Origin: Gigaspora rosea
Taxonomy: Eukaryota > Glomeromycota > Glomeromycetes > Diversisporales > Gigasporaceae
Direction: 5' to 3'
Assembly (NCBI GenBank): GCA_003550325.1
Contig: QKWP01000441.1
Location: 30,577 to 94,576, forward strand
Length of the DNA stretch: 64,000 nt
Positions 1 to 10,892 of this stretch are shown here, one piece after another. A program made the position numbers and the translations under genes. Below the pieces are notes generated by a model. It did not search any database, had not been told where the DNA came from, and saw only the letters and a list, made by a program, of their open reading frames with translations. Every line of letters starts with the position of its first letter. Positions within the stretch are counted from its first letter, which is position 1.

Positions 1-780
1 AAAAAATCTAAAGAAAAATTTTAATAGTAAAAATGCCAATACAAGAACTTTAAACATTTATTATATTAAAGTTTTCTAATGATTTTAAAAAAATTTTATA
101 ACAAAGTTACTAAAACAAAACTTAAAGAATATTTTTTACTTAGAAAAGATATGGCTAAAATCAATATTTAAAATTTTATTAAAAATTTTAAAATACGCAG
201 GCAAATTTGCCTGTGTTACAATCTAAGGGATATCAGATATATATCGATTAATATCGATATATATCGATATATATCGATTACTATCACTATCAATTATAAT
301 CGATATATCGATATATATCGATACCCATCACCCCTGCCGATTACTATCGATATATATCGATTACTATCACTATCGATAGTAATTGACAGGGGTGATGAGT
401 ATCGATATATATTTTACCAGTTAGTAATCGATATATATCTATATATAAAGTTTGCAGATGTGTGCATATTAGTTTATTGATCTGTATGAGTATGCGATCT
501 CTGTAGGGGGTAATTTGCATTTTTTTTATTTGCAATATATTTCAAAATATTTCGAAATAATAATTGTAATATTACCATAATATAGTGTAATATATTATGT
601 AATCTACCGTGTCGATCGTAAGATTTTTGTAATATTACGGGCCGTAATATCTTACGTAAGATTACATATATATAATTTACTAATGAAGAAAAAGAAAAGA
701 AACAAGACAAGATTGCCTTGCAAAATGAAGTTTGGACAATAGTTAAAGAAGAAGTAGCTTGTTGGATTAGTAGCAGATAG
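1..780. other. AT-rich sequence with an ATCGAT-rich palindromic tract
   Basis: No gene is visible. Positions 240-440 are dominated by ATCGAT/ATATATCGAT units. Inside lies an almost perfect inverted repeat, arms 319-351 and 372-404 (33 bases each, about 20-base loop), with CATCACCCCTG in the left arm answered by CAGGGGTGATG in the right. The short minus-strand open frames here are low-complexity readings of this tract. Confidence 0.6.
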
Positions 781-1035
781 TGAACTTTTTGTGGAAAAAA
801 TAATTGGTAGTTAGGATAGGCTATGAAAACCATCCAATAAAGTATTATATAACTTAAAACAAAGTTGTATAATATGAGGAAAATCTCACTATAGCAGGTT
901 GCACATAGGAATTCTCTGAATAACCGGGTGAGCTAATATTTGTAGGTAAGATTATAAAAATAGTTCTTATATAATTTTGTTATTATGTTAAAATAATACA
1001 AATCCTAATAAAATATTAGCATAACTGCTAAAAAG
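780..1035 (+). repeat. Degenerate remnant of dispersed repeat P
   Basis: The stretch around 870-935 (ATAGCAGGTTGCACAT, then a CGGGTGAG-like motif) and the tail near 1020 (CATAACTGC) resemble the better preserved copies ending near 31060 and 47030, where the same motifs read ATAGCAGGTCACAT, CTGGGTGGGTCGC and TGACTGCCGAA. It looks like a diverged 3' end of the same repeat. Confidence 0.4.
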
Positions 1036-1197
1036 AAAAAAATAATTGTTAAGTTTTAGTAGAGATTTGCTATTTATCGCCTGTGGTGATCATCGCTAGC
1101 ATCATGTGGTCAGATTCAATCAATAAAATTTAATTTTTTTTAATTTATCATTTTATTAAATTTTATTACTAGTTCATATAAGATCGTAATAATTACA

Positions 1198-1325
1198 TAA
1201 TTGTCCGAAGTATAGCGGAGGACTTTATGTTTACGTAAGGTGATACAAAAGTTACATTTTTATACGTCAATAATAGTAATATCAAAAATATAACTTATGT
1301 ATTTGGTGTCTGTCTGCATGTTTAT
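1198..1325 (+). repeat. Dispersed repeat K (TTGTCCGGAGCATAGCGGAG type)
   Basis: Begins with AATTGTCCGAAGTATAGCGG, then a GTTACATTTTTATACG stretch, AATATAACTTATG and CTGTCTGCATG. The same succession recurs at 47117, 47862 and (start only) 48168, so this is one copy of a dispersed non-coding repeat family. Nothing coding is visible. Confidence 0.55.
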
Positions 1326-2632
1326 AATTGTTACCTTTTTAATACATTATATTATTTTGATTTGTGTCACATCAAAAAAATGAAATTAAATCTTAGTTGT
1401 TATTGCACTTCGGATATACAATGCTGTGCATTAACCTAGTATATATAATAAATCTACTAGTATAAAATACTTCGACCTCCATAAGAGACATTTTCGCAAG
1501 TAAAAAATGCGCATTTGCATAATAATGTCATATTGTTGCTCATGAGCATTTTACCTGTAACTTCAACCCAACCACAAATACTAACTAACAATAACACTAA
1601 CTCTATATCTACCTAACTATGTTTACCTAATCGCCTATTCTACTAAACCCTAACTCTAACGTCTACTATATCACCTATTCTACCAAACTCTAACCCTAAT
1701 GTCTATTTTATCAACTATTCTATTTAGCTAAAGAAAGTTCGCAAAAGAAATAAGTAATGAAATGCAAAAAAAAAAAGAAAAACTACAAGAAAAATTTGAT
1801 TACTTACAAAGAACCAATATGAAAACTATGAGAAATAAATATCAAATAGTTGATGATAACAGGACTCTGAAGAACTCTGATACAACTCAGATCTGAGTTT
1901 GTATAATTTTAGTAGTATTTTGGCCAAATAAATATATAAAATAGAGCAAAATTTGAAATTTTACTATATAAAAATGCAACGTTTAATAAATTTTTATACA
2001 AAATTTCCTTTTTAAAATCATCTGATTGTATCAGGATTCTATGCTAACGAAGAAAGGACAACACCAACATGATATCAACAATATGAAAAAAACACTGAAA
2101 CAGGCGAGCACCAATAACAAAGATACCAAAATGAACACATTATTGACAAAACCTACCACCAAAATATACAACTCCAACAATACGAAATGAACATATCTAT
2201 GATGAAAGACACAGTCGACACTAACGACAAAAAAGATGCCAAAACGAATGACACTAATAATGAAAGAAAATAACATCAACAATGAAAATAAATGACACTA
2301 GTAACAACACTAACAATGAAAGAAAATGACACTAGCGACAACACTAACGATGATACCGAGGACAATATTAACAACAATAATAGATACTAAAAATCTAAAA
2401 AAAAACTAATTAGTAATGAATAAAAAAAAACAAAATATATACTGAGTTGTACAAATAAAAAAATACTTATATTTATATGCTAATTGTGTAACTAGCAATG
2501 ATTACTAGCGGTAATATGTAGTATTTTTGTTTTTAGTATATATCTCTTAAACCGTTTAGTAGCCAAATATGCCTGCTAGAATATATGTTTTTCATATTTT
2601 TTACAATAACTTGAAATTTTATTAAGCATATA
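1326..2632. other. Gene-free AT-rich stretch
   Basis: No supported gene. Positions 1560-1720 contain degenerate CCTAACTCTAACG-like motifs. Positions 2060-2400 are a degenerate run of ATGACACTAACAAC-type trinucleotide-rich sequence that gives a hydrophobic minus-strand open frame without recognisable features. Confidence 0.5.
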
Positions 2633-3340
2633 GGGGTGAGTCAGTAGAAAAGTGACAAACTATTTTTAGTCATATGCTCCGATTTTTGGAATTTATAAGT
2701 AGAGCTTATTTTTTTAAAACTTTAAAGCTAAATAATTTTTGATCTACTGGTCCGTTTTAAATGATTTTACTACCAAAATGTTCGTCTCTTTGAGACGATT
2801 CCAATGAGCCCAAAATCATTAAAATCCAATCACAGGATCATGAGAAAATGCGCTGTCAAATAAGTGACGCACCTATAAGGTAAAGAAATTGGTTAGACCT
2901 ATGTCTAACCAATTTCTTCACCCTACAGGTGCGTTACTTATTTGACAGCGCATTTTCTCATGATCCTGTGATTGGATTTTAATGATTTTGGGCTCATTGG
3001 AATCGTCTCAAAGAGACGAACATTTTGGTAGTAAAATCATTTAAAACGGACCAGTAGATCAAAAATTATTTAGCTTTAAAGTTTTAAAAAAAATAAGCTC
3101 TACTTATAAATTCCAAAAATCGGAGCATATATAAAATTTTTTTAATTTTTAAATTAAAATATTTTAATAACTATTTAATTAAATTTGCTAAAAATTTTTT
3201 TTTTTTAATCTTAAAATTATATAGAATTAAAATAAAAAAAATTTTATTAAATTTATTAAGATAGTTGTTAAGATATTTAAGCTTAAAGTCAGGAAAACTT
3301 TTACTTAGAAAAAATTTGTCCCTTTTCTACTGACTCACCC
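2633..3340. mobile_element. MITE-A copy 1 with a nested palindromic element
   Basis: The ends are GGGGTGAGTCAGTAGAAAAG and its complement CTTTTCTACTGACTCACCC, the same termini as the clean copy at 4435-4682. The right half (3130-3340) matches that copy. The left half is interrupted after about 40 bases by a near-perfect palindrome, 2675-3129, whose arms start TATGCTCCGATTTTTGG and meet near 2903 (TTAGACCTATGTCTAA). The inner element carries the ACTGGTCCGTTTTAAATG and GTCTCTTTGAGAC motifs shared with the palindromic element that flanks Gypsy-1. The simplest reading is one foldback element inserted into another. No transposase is encoded. Confidence 0.75.
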
Positions 3341-3594
3341 ATATGTCCCCCTATTTCTAAGCTAAAATAAAACTTTGAAATACTTTTAATTATTATTAAG
3401 TAAAATTTTTAATTTAACTTTAATAGTATTAAAGATATTTACTTTAAAATATTGCCAGTTCTAAAATTTTATTATAAAATTTTCAAAATATTTTTTATTA
3501 ATTTCTAAATTTTTATATGTTCCCGTATATAAAAAAATTTTTGCTATTATAAAAGTTAAAATTTTATTTATAAAATTATAAAAATTTCAACATA

Positions 3595-3962
3595 TTAGTT
3601 TATTTTTGGAATTGGCCAATAGCTTCTAATCCACTGGTCCGTTTTAGATGATTTAACTACCAAAATGTTCATCTCAATGAGAGGATTTTAACGAGACCAA
3701 AATCATTAAAATTCAATCACAGGATTCCAAGATAGTTTGGATTTTATACAAATTTAATAGTAAATTTCAAATTTTTAGATAAATATTTTAATCCTGAATA
3801 ACTTCTGATCCACTGGTCCATTTTGGATGATTTAACTACCAAAATGTTTGTTTCAATGAGACGATTCCAACAAGCCCAAAATCATTAAAATCCAATTACG
3901 GGATTCTGAGATAGTTAAGAATTTGTATAATCAGCCAATCAAATTAGATATGGGTTTTATAT
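3595..3962. mobile_element. Left half of a palindromic element split by Gypsy-1
   Basis: This half carries two units of the form CCACTGGTCC...GTCTCAATGAGA-like...AAAATCATTAAAATYCAAT. Its reverse complement continues on the other side of Gypsy-1 at 14532-14890: GGGTTTTATAT here mirrors ATATAAAACCC at 14360, and GTATAATCAGCCAATC mirrors GATTGGCTAATGATAC. The gypsy element therefore landed near the centre of a foldback element. Confidence 0.75.
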
Positions 3963-4940
3963 TGTAATATAGTAACTTTTAGGCAAGAAACTATATCACT
4001 TGACTTAACATGTAAGAGGGTAAGAAATATACATAATATCAAAGAAGTCAATAATAAAAGACAATAAATCCAAAAATAGTAATAATACAATTTAATATGT
4101 CGACAAAGTAAAAGAGAATAATAATTCAACCAAAGAAATTAATAATCAACAGAATAAAGGTCCTTTATACAATGGATAAAGGATCAAGGAATATAAAGGC
4201 GGTGGCTTTATATTTTAAAGGATAATATTAGTTTATTAAATATAAAATTTTAAGTACAAATATTTTTATAAAGGAAAAAAATTAAAGGACAGAACCTGCT
4301 TTGACTTGAGAGAAAAAGCAGGGTTTATATATCTGTAAAAACTTAAGATTTTCTCTATAACGAGATATAATAACGAGTTATGATAACGAGTTATGATAAC
4401 AAGATATGATAACGAGCTATAATAACAAGATATGGGGGTGAGTCAGTAGAAAAGGGACAAATCATTTTTAGTAAAATATTTTTAATTTTTAAATTAAAAT
4501 ATCTTAACAATTATTTAATCAAATTTGCTAAAAATTTTTTTATTTTAATCTTGAAATTATATAGAATTAAAATAAAAAAAATTTTATTAAATTTATTAAG
4601 ATGGTTGTTAAAATATTTAAGCTTAAAGTCAAGAAAACTTTTACTTAGAAAAAATTTGTCCCTTTTCTACTGACTCACCCCCATATGATAATGAGTTATA
4701 ATAATGAGATATGATAACGAGTTATAATAATGAGTTATAATAACGAGTTATAATAATGAGTTATGATAACGAGTTATTAATGGAAATAACTCCTTTTTGA
4801 GAACGGAGAAAAGTTTTCCTAATAAAATTAATACTATAGATTTGATTACTTCAATAAAATTTATACTATTCTAACTATTTTTATGATATTTTCCTAATAC
4901 TAATATTTTAAAATGATACTAAAATTATACAAATATAACA
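3963..4940 (-). repeat. Gypsy-1 3' LTR, with MITE-A inserted
   Basis: It matches 13666-14347 along its length. It keeps a 46-base segment after GGCAA that the other LTR lacks, and it is interrupted by the 248-bp MITE at 4435-4682. Positions 4358-4770 hold a tandem array of the 13-mer GATAACGAGTTAT and variants, shared with the other LTR. Scattered substitutions between the LTRs show that insertion was not very recent. Confidence 0.9.
4435..4682. mobile_element. MITE-A copy 2, with 5-bp target duplication
   Basis: A 248-bp element with termini GGGGTGAGTCAGTAGAAAAG / CTTTTCTACTGACTCACCCC. It is flanked by perfect ATATG duplications (4430-4434 and 4683-4687). The other LTR shows the uninterrupted site (AGATATGATAACG near 14086), which fixes the ends and shows the insertion happened after Gypsy-1 integrated. 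The interior is AT-rich and non-coding. The superfamily is not certain from 5 bp alone. Confidence 0.9.
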
Positions 4941-5203
4941 CTATTTCCTTCTTCAAAAATTTTGCTCCGCAAAATTTAAGAAGTTAGTAATAGTTAATAA
5001 TACTATAATAAGTAAATAAAAATAATAGATATTTAAGAAATTGATAATAATAAATAAATAAATATATATATATAGTATAGAATTTTGACCAATCAGGTCA
5101 TTGTATTCATCAACGTGGTTTGATTTTTCTTGTTATATTATGGGCTGCATGTCACAATGCATACACTTTCGCTTTTACTCAAAATTTTTCTTTATATGAA
5201 ATT

Positions 5204-6008
5204 TCATTGTAATAATTGTTCAAATTGTGTTGGTGATAATTTTTCAATATCTGTGATATAAATTTCTAATGAATTATATAATTTGTTGAGACCATATTTT
5301 TGAAATAATTTGTATGTTCGGTTTGCCCAAATTTTTATACGGTCTGTTTTGTTCCTTCCGAATCTTTCTAAAAGTGTTCTTTTAAAATTTGTTCTTGGTC
5401 TTTATATTCATCAAAAAGTTTGCCTAGATAGTAAGCAGCTTCGATTCTAGGAATTCTTTTTAATTTACTTTTTCCTAACCTTTCAATAGTTCTTATAATT
5501 TCGTTGAAGATAATTATTTCATTATTGCCAGAGAAAGGTGAGATGAATACATTATTCGTTTCAGAATTTCGACTCAAATCTCTTGTTATTTTGTCAATTT
5601 CTGGTCTATTTTCATTAATTAAGTTTGCTTCATTATTCTGAATAGTGGAATTATCTTCATTAGAATAAGTCGTATTGACTTCAATTAAAGCTTCTTGGGC
5701 ATTTATCATATCGATATTTTCAAATAATCCTTCACAATTTAGTTTAGATAAGACTTCTGTATTTTCATTGAAAGTAGGAAATATGGATTCATTTCTAAAG
5801 GTGTACCAAAAAGGTTTTCTAAGAATTCCTTAATATCTTCAGCAGACTGGTTATTATTATTGACGAAAATGATATTTCTTTTTGTTAATTTTAATTTGAT
5901 GTTTTCGAAAGATTTTCTTCTCCATTCGTTTAGAAAATTATAGAATCCTGTAATTGATTCTATAGAAAAATTTGTTAAAATTAAATCTTTTAATTCTATT
6001 ACGTCCAT
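5204..6008 (-). pseudogene. Gypsy-1 third ORF (after integrase), function unknown
   Basis: Read on the minus strand from the ATG at 6008, this sequence continues through two single-base frame changes (near 5790 and 5385) to a TGA at 5204, giving about 265 codons in the position where some retroelements carry env. No signal peptide or membrane segment is visible. The middle is acidic and Asn-rich. The C-terminal part has EAAYYLGKLFDEY followed by an Arg/Lys-rich region, an IWANRTYKLF stretch and a final LSPTQFEQLLQ. The same order appears in Gypsy-2 at 24524-25510 (EAYYYLGNLIDKY, then TWKCAKRMKLLF, then LTDAELSQVL), so the two are homologous. I recognise no known domain. An accessory retrotransposon protein is the safest reading. 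Confidence 0.65.
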
Positions 6009-6085
6009 AATGTTATAAAAGGATTTTTTTTTGGTCTGAGGAATTTAAAGAGAATTTTGGGACAAAGGGTATATTTATAAATATT

Positions 6086-7480
6086 TTAGTTATACGATCT
6101 ACTACTTGTATTAAGGCCTTGTGTGATAATGATCTGAGGTACTGGAAAATCTTTAATTTTTCTGTCATGGTACAATTTTAGTCTATCACCATAAACTGGG
6201 TCTTTTACTTTTTTGCCGTCCACAGTTTGTAGTTTGTAAACTCCAAAATCTAATATATTATGTATTATATATAGTCCCATAAATTGTTCTTCTAATTTAG
6301 CAGAAAATATATTTTTAAGAAATGATTTGGCAACTAGAACTTTGTCACCAATTTTTAATTTATGTTTGATGTATTTGTCATGATGTTTTTGTTGATTTTG
6401 TTGTGCCGCTTGTATATTTTCTAGAGCTTCATTTTGTTGTTTAATTAAAACATCTTCTATTTCGAACGTTCTTTTTAATAAAGCTTCGTAGAATAGTAAA
6501 TCTTCTTCATAGTAAGATTCTACTATTGTTTCTATTGGTAATTTGGCTTCATGTCCATAAATAAGAGATAATGGAGTGAACTTAGTAGTACCATGTTTCA
6601 TGGTTCTATAAGCTAATAATACTGAAGGTAGAATTTCATCTCATTCTTTGTATTTATAACTTGTAATTTTAGCAAGGGCTTCACCAATAGTTCTATTAAA
6701 TCGTTCAATCATTCCATTCATTTGAGGTCGGTATGCTGATGATTTATGATGTTTTATTTGAAGATTTTGGCACAATTCTTTTATTACTTCACTCATAAAA
6801 TTGGATCCTCAGTCAAAAAGTAATATGGTAGGGGTCCCATGTCGACAAACAATCTCTTCATAAATGAATTTAGCTACAGTTGTAGCTTTTATATCTGCTA
6901 CGGCTTTTGCTTCCGGCCATTTTGTTAAATAATCCATTGCAACTATTATATATCTGTTGCCTTGTTTGGTAGGTAGTAAAGGTCCTTTAATATCAATTCC
7001 AACTCGATGGAATGGATATTTAACTTCTAGAGGTTGTAGATTTTGTCGTTGTATTTCATGTCCTCTACGTTGGCAAATATCACATGTTTGAACGTACTCT
7101 TTAATATCATTGTACATGGTAGGCCAAAAGTATCATTCTTTGATTTTATTATAAGTAGTACTAATTCCTAAATGTACTCCTTGTTCGTCATGTAATGTAT
7201 ATAGGATGAGGTGTTTTTGATCATGTTTGATTACTCTTTGAGGTTTTTCTTTATTTTGTCGATATAGTTTATTATTTTCAATAAAGTAGTTTTTAGCTTC
7301 TTTTTGGATTCAAGATTTTTCCTGTTTAGTGGTGTCCTTGTCAAATTGTAGAGTAGAGAGGTATTGATATAGCTGATTATATTGTTTTTCATCCATTGTC
7401 CTTTAAATATTCAGATAGGCATGAGAGAAAATCAGCATTTTTATTCTGGCTACCAGCTCGATATTTAATATCAAACTGAT
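6086..7480 (-). pseudogene. pol: Gypsy-1 integrase region of Pol
   Basis: Minus-strand blocks 6809-7117 and 6086-6601 lie in one frame. They contain the CDICQRR end of the HHCC zinc finger, VGIDIKGP (first catalytic Asp), FD-stop-GSNF (second Asp) and NGMIERFNR (catalytic Glu), then AYRT and a GDKVLV-type C-terminal domain ending at 6086. In-frame stops interrupt the region, for example TGA before GSNF, TGA where DWDE-like Trp is expected near 6640, and TGA before YFWP. The integrase would insert retrotransposon cDNA, but as written it cannot be made in one piece. Upstream (7120-7480) the HHCC finger and the linker from RNase H are still recognisable. Confidence 0.85.
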
Positions 7481-7840
7481 ATTCTTGTAGAGTTAATCTC
7501 CATTTTGTAATCCTTTTGTTATCATTGATTGTACATGAATTAAGTAACTATTGCAAGGCTTTATGATCAGTAATTAAAGTAAATCTCGTTCCATAAATAT
7601 AATGACGAAAATATTTTATAGCTCAAATAACTGCTAAACATTCAAGTTCGACGGTATTATAATTTTGTTCAGCAGGGGTTAAAGTTCGACTGGCGTAAGC
7701 AATTACATGCTCTTGACTATTTTTAATTTGGGATAGAACTGCACCAAGTCCTTGATAAGAAGCGTCGGTAAATAAAATAAAAGGTTCAGAGTAATTGGAG
7801 TATTGTAGAATAGGTGATTGGGTTAAGCAATGTTTAAGCC
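7400..7840 (-). pseudogene. pol: Gypsy-1 RNase H region of Pol
   Basis: The minus-strand segment has FILFTDASYQGLGAVLSQ, then VIAYASRTLTPAEQNYN and VELECLAVI, the usual Ty3 RNase H order with the TDAS and E-L-E-C acidic residues. The reading continues past a TGA where Trp is expected (AV-W-AIKYF) and a TAG where Trp is expected (ALQ-W-LLN), both explicable by one G-to-A change. It ends in a short tail before 7400. The upstream junction to RT is broken by the MITE at 7841-8230. Removing that insertion joins FDWLK to HCLTQSP. Confidence 0.85.
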
Positions 7841-8230
7841 GCGTGCATCTATGTGCTCCCAAACCAGTTTGAAAACCGGTTCCCTAGCCAATCAGTATCA
7901 GTTATGTAGATGCTACACGATTGATTAGTGTGTAATGTTAAAATTAAAAAAATATTCGTTTATTCAAAAAATCGTCTTTATCTTGAAATTTCGCATATGA
8001 AACTATCTTTTGCATTATAACAAAAAAAATTCCTTGCAAAATTTTGGTATAGATATCTTTCTAACTCTAATACTATCCTGACCCTGATCCTAACCCTAAC
8101 AGTTAACCTTAGTTTTGTTGTTTTGTTAACATTAAATAACAATAATAACGATTATTTCTATTTTAGATGGGAAGTACATAGTGGCTAAAAACTGGTTTTC
8201 AAACTGGTTTGGGGGCGCATAGATGCACTC
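7841..8230. mobile_element. 390-bp Mutator-like MITE inside Gypsy-1 pol
   Basis: The inverted termini are GCGTGCATCTATG at the left and CATAGATGCACTC at the right, followed inward by CCCAAACCAGTTTGAAAACC and its complement. A perfect 10-bp target duplication, TGTTTAAGCC, flanks it (7831-7840 and 8231-8240), and deleting element plus one copy restores the pol reading. A 9-10 bp duplication is typical of Mutator-like elements. The interior is non-coding and contains a degenerate CCTAACCCTAAC motif. Confidence 0.85.
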
Positions 8231-8240
8231 TGTTTAAGCC

Positions 8241-9165
8241 AATCAAATACTTTTTGTTGTGGTTCATCCCATTTAAATTCTTAATCTTTTCTAAGTAATT
8301 TAAGTAAAGGTCCAGCCTTTTTAGAAAATCCTTCTATAAATCAGCGATAGTACGATGCTAAGCCTAGGAAGGCTCTAAGTTGCAAGATATTTTTCGGAGG
8401 TGGAAGTTTATCTAGTTTATTAACCTTTTGAGGGTCAGGTTTAATTCCTTCAATTCTGACTATATGTCCAAGAAATTGCATTTCATTGGTACAGAAATGG
8501 CATTTCTCTAGGTTTATTCTAAGGTTGGCGTCCTTAATAAGATTGAATACTTCCTGGATATCTCTTATATGTTGTTTGAATGTTTCAGAATAAATATTAA
8601 CGTCATTGATGTATACCATAGCTTTCTTCCATAATAAAAGTTGTAGAACAATGTCAATGAGTCTTTAAAAAGTAGAAGGGGCATTGCAGAGTCCAAATGG
8701 CATTACATTAAACTCATAAAGACCAAATTTTATTATAAAAGCAGTCTTTTCTTTGTCTTCTTCTTTTACTTCTACTTGCCAATATCCGGAAGTTAAATCA
8801 AGAGAAGTAAACCATTTAGCATTTCCAAGATTATCTAACATTTCATCAATTCTTGGCAAAGGGTAAGTGTCCTTTTTAGTTGTACTATTCAACTTTCTAA
8901 AATCAACACAAAATCGTAGTTTTCCGTTTTTCTTTTTGACTAGAACAACCAGTAAACTCCAAGGACTTTCTGATTTTCGAATTATACCATCTTTTTCCAT
9001 TATTTCAATTTCTTTTTGGATGTGGTCTTGTTCCACAGGGGAGGCTCTATATGCCCTTTGTTTGATAGGATACAAATCACCAGTATTTATATCATGATAT
9101 ACGACATTAGTTTTTCGAAGTTCGGAGAATTTAGTGGCGAATATATTTGAATTTTCTAGTAATAA
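8241..9165 (-). pseudogene. pol: Gypsy-1 reverse transcriptase region of Pol
   Basis: The minus-strand block 8665-9075 carries the fingers and palm: SPWSLLVVLVKKKNG, LRFCVDFRKLN, YPLPRIDEML, SLDLTSGYWQV, FNVMPFGLCNAP. After an in-frame TAA, the block 8341-8619 carries the catalytic strand and thumb (FLGHIV, KPDPQKV, LRAFLGLASYYR). The catalytic box, normally Y-x-D-D, reads YIND, so the first active-site aspartate is replaced by asparagine (a GAT to AAT change). A further TAA interrupts the connection domain near 8283. This reverse transcriptase is certainly dead. Confidence 0.9.
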
Positions 9166-9326
9166 GGGTAATAACAGATATTACGTAATATCTTGAGGGG
9201 GGGAGAGTTCTCTGATTTTCTTACGTAGATATATAAATTTATAATAGCCAATCAAATTTATCTTACGTGGGGGGGAGGGGGGTAGGGGTATAGTAACAAA
9301 ATATTACATAATATCTGTTATTACCC
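9166..9326. mobile_element. MITE-F copy 1 (3-bp TSD) inside Gypsy-1 pol
   Basis: 161 bp with termini GGGTAATAACAGATATTA / TAATATCTGTTATTACCC and a TAA duplication at 9163-9165 and 9327-9329. G-rich runs (GAGGGGGGGAGAG and GTGGGGGGGAGGGG) lie inside. It sits between the protease and reverse transcriptase coding blocks. A 3-bp TWA-type duplication is typical of PIF/Harbinger-derived MITEs. Superfamily membership is an inference. Confidence 0.85.
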
Positions 9327-9409
9327 TAATTGTGTTATATCTTCTTTTTGTTGTTCATCAAGATTATGTCCAATAAATGTTGATCTTCAGTAATTGGGAT
9401 AGAAACTTT

Positions 9410-10240
9410 CTAATCTTCTTTCTTTTTATCCTTTATTTCTTTGATTTCTGGTTGTATTAATTTGAATATTTCGTCTGGAGAAGGATTCAAAGAGTTATTG
9501 ATATTTTCAATTTTTATATTAGCGATTAATTGTTCATTAAGTTGAGAAAAGGTATCTCCAATTTGAATAGTGGTGTATATGGGTTCGATAGGGTTGTTAT
9601 CTTCTAATTCTAACTCTAATTCCTGGTTAGAATAATAGTCTTTAAAATTAATTGGATATACTGTATCAGGATCTGTAATTCGTTGTTTACAAGAGATTGG
9701 AACATATTCTATTTGATCTGCAATCCCAATACTTATAAATTCTCCATAATAGTCAATAATAGCATGGACTTTATCTAAATATTCATTTCCTAAGACTACA
9801 TTATATTCTTTAGATTCTGTTACTAGCATATCAACTAATGTAATTTTTGTACCAAGTTGGATAGGGATGTCCTTAACTCTGCCTAAGGGAACAGATTTAT
9901 GACCTGTAATATCTACAACTCGGACATTACTTGGTTCATCAATATTTCGACCCATTTTATCAAGAAAGCATTTAGTAACCACACATCCTTTTGAACCAGT
10001 ATCAATAAGAACATTAATTTCTTTTCCCAAAACTTTAGTGGTAGTAAATAATGCATCTTTAACTTGATTCTTTTGATTGTTATCTTCGAGATAAAAATCA
10101 ATTTCATTCAAGTTCATTCCTAATATTTCTATAGTTTCATTATAATCTGTCCAGAGATTATAAAATTTATCATCTATATTATTGTTATTTTTGTTAGTTT
10201 CGTCATCTTCTTGGTCGAGTAATAAATCAATTTCATCCAT
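9410..10240 (-). CDS. pro: Gypsy-1 aspartic protease block
   Basis: This open minus-strand block of 276 codons starts in an acidic, Asn-rich linker. It then shows the retropepsin signature: VLIDTGSKGCVVT (catalytic DTG at about residue 78) and, about 70 residues later, YNVVLGNEYLDK, the flap-to-C-terminal G-N-E-[FY]-L motif of Ty3 proteases. The C-terminal 100 residues are acidic and rich in Asn, Ile and Glu. The enzyme would process Gag-Pol as a dimer. The block is open, but it belongs to a broken polyprotein, so it is probably not expressed as a working protease. Confidence 0.85.
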   Translation of the reverse strand: MDEIDLLLDQEDDETNKNNNNIDDKFYNLWTDYNETIEILGMNLNEIDFYLEDNNQKNQVKDALFTTTKVLGKEINVLIDTGSKGCVVTKCFLDKMGRNIDEPSNVRVVDITGHKSVPLGRVKDIPIQLGTKITLVDMLVTESKEYNVVLGNEYLDKVHAIIDYYGEFISIGIADQIEYVPISCKQRITDPDTVYPINFKDYYSNQELELELEDNNPIEPIYTTIQIGDTFSQLNEQLIANIKIENINNSLNPSPDEIFKLIQPEIKEIKDKKKED

Positions 10241-10328
10241 TAAGAATAAATAAACATCTTCATTGTTATTATCAATTGAGGGTTTTCAGACTTTAGCATG
10301 CTCACCCTCTGGAGATGCTATTTCTAGT

Positions 10329-10892
10329 TTAAATGTTGTCTTTGTTGGTTGTTATTATTATTATTATTATTATTATAATTATTATTATTGTTTTGGTTGT
10401 GGTTATTGTTATGATTATTATTATTGTTGGGAGGAGGATTGTTATTGTTATTATTGAAATTATTGTTATTATAATTGTTATTGTTTCTTCGGTTATTATT
10501 ATTATTATGGTTATTATTTCGATTGTAATTGTTGTTGTTATAATTGTTATTGTTGTTATTTCTCCAATTTTGATTAAAACAACAATTTTGAGTACCATGT
10601 CCAATAGTTGACAGTTGGTACAGAAAGGGGCGGAACAGTTAGCAGCAAAGTGACCAGGTCGATTACATCTCAAACAATTGTTATTTCTTTGTTGGGGTGG
10701 TCTATAATTGTTGTTATTGTTATTCCTGTAGTTATTATTATTATTTCTATAATTGTTATTATTATTTTGAGAGGAAGAATTTTGTTGGGCTTGAGAGTTT
10801 CGATTCTGATTATGATTCTGCATGGTTCTAGTAACATATTGAACTGCTTCCATTAAATCATCACGTAGACTATGTTGAGGTTGAGCAGGCAT
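10329..10892 (-). pseudogene. gag: Gypsy-1 nucleocapsid: two zinc knuckles and poly-Asn
   Basis: The minus-strand frame shows CLRCNRPGHFAANC, a canonical CX2CX4HX4C knuckle, followed by the start of a second (FCTNCQ). The second knuckle continues (IGHGTQNC) only after a one-base frame change, which suggests a one-base deletion near 10604. On both sides lie (AAY)n tracts coding Asn with scattered Arg and Tyr. On the plus strand these read as TTATTA repeats and create misleading Ile-rich and Tyr-rich open frames. The role is binding genomic RNA in the particle. Confidence 0.85.

Noticed and set aside
5204-6008. Envelope gene in Gypsy-1
   Set aside because: Position fits, but no signal peptide, transmembrane segment or Cys pattern is visible.
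6600-7640. TGA read as tryptophan (alternative genetic code) in Gypsy pol
   Set aside because: TGG is also used at conserved Trp positions, TAG and TAA also occur, and frameshifts are present; decay explains all of them.
10263-10856. Plus-strand Ile-rich and Tyr-rich open frames
   Set aside because: They are the antisense of the Asn-coding repeats and zinc knuckles of Gypsy-1 nucleocapsid.
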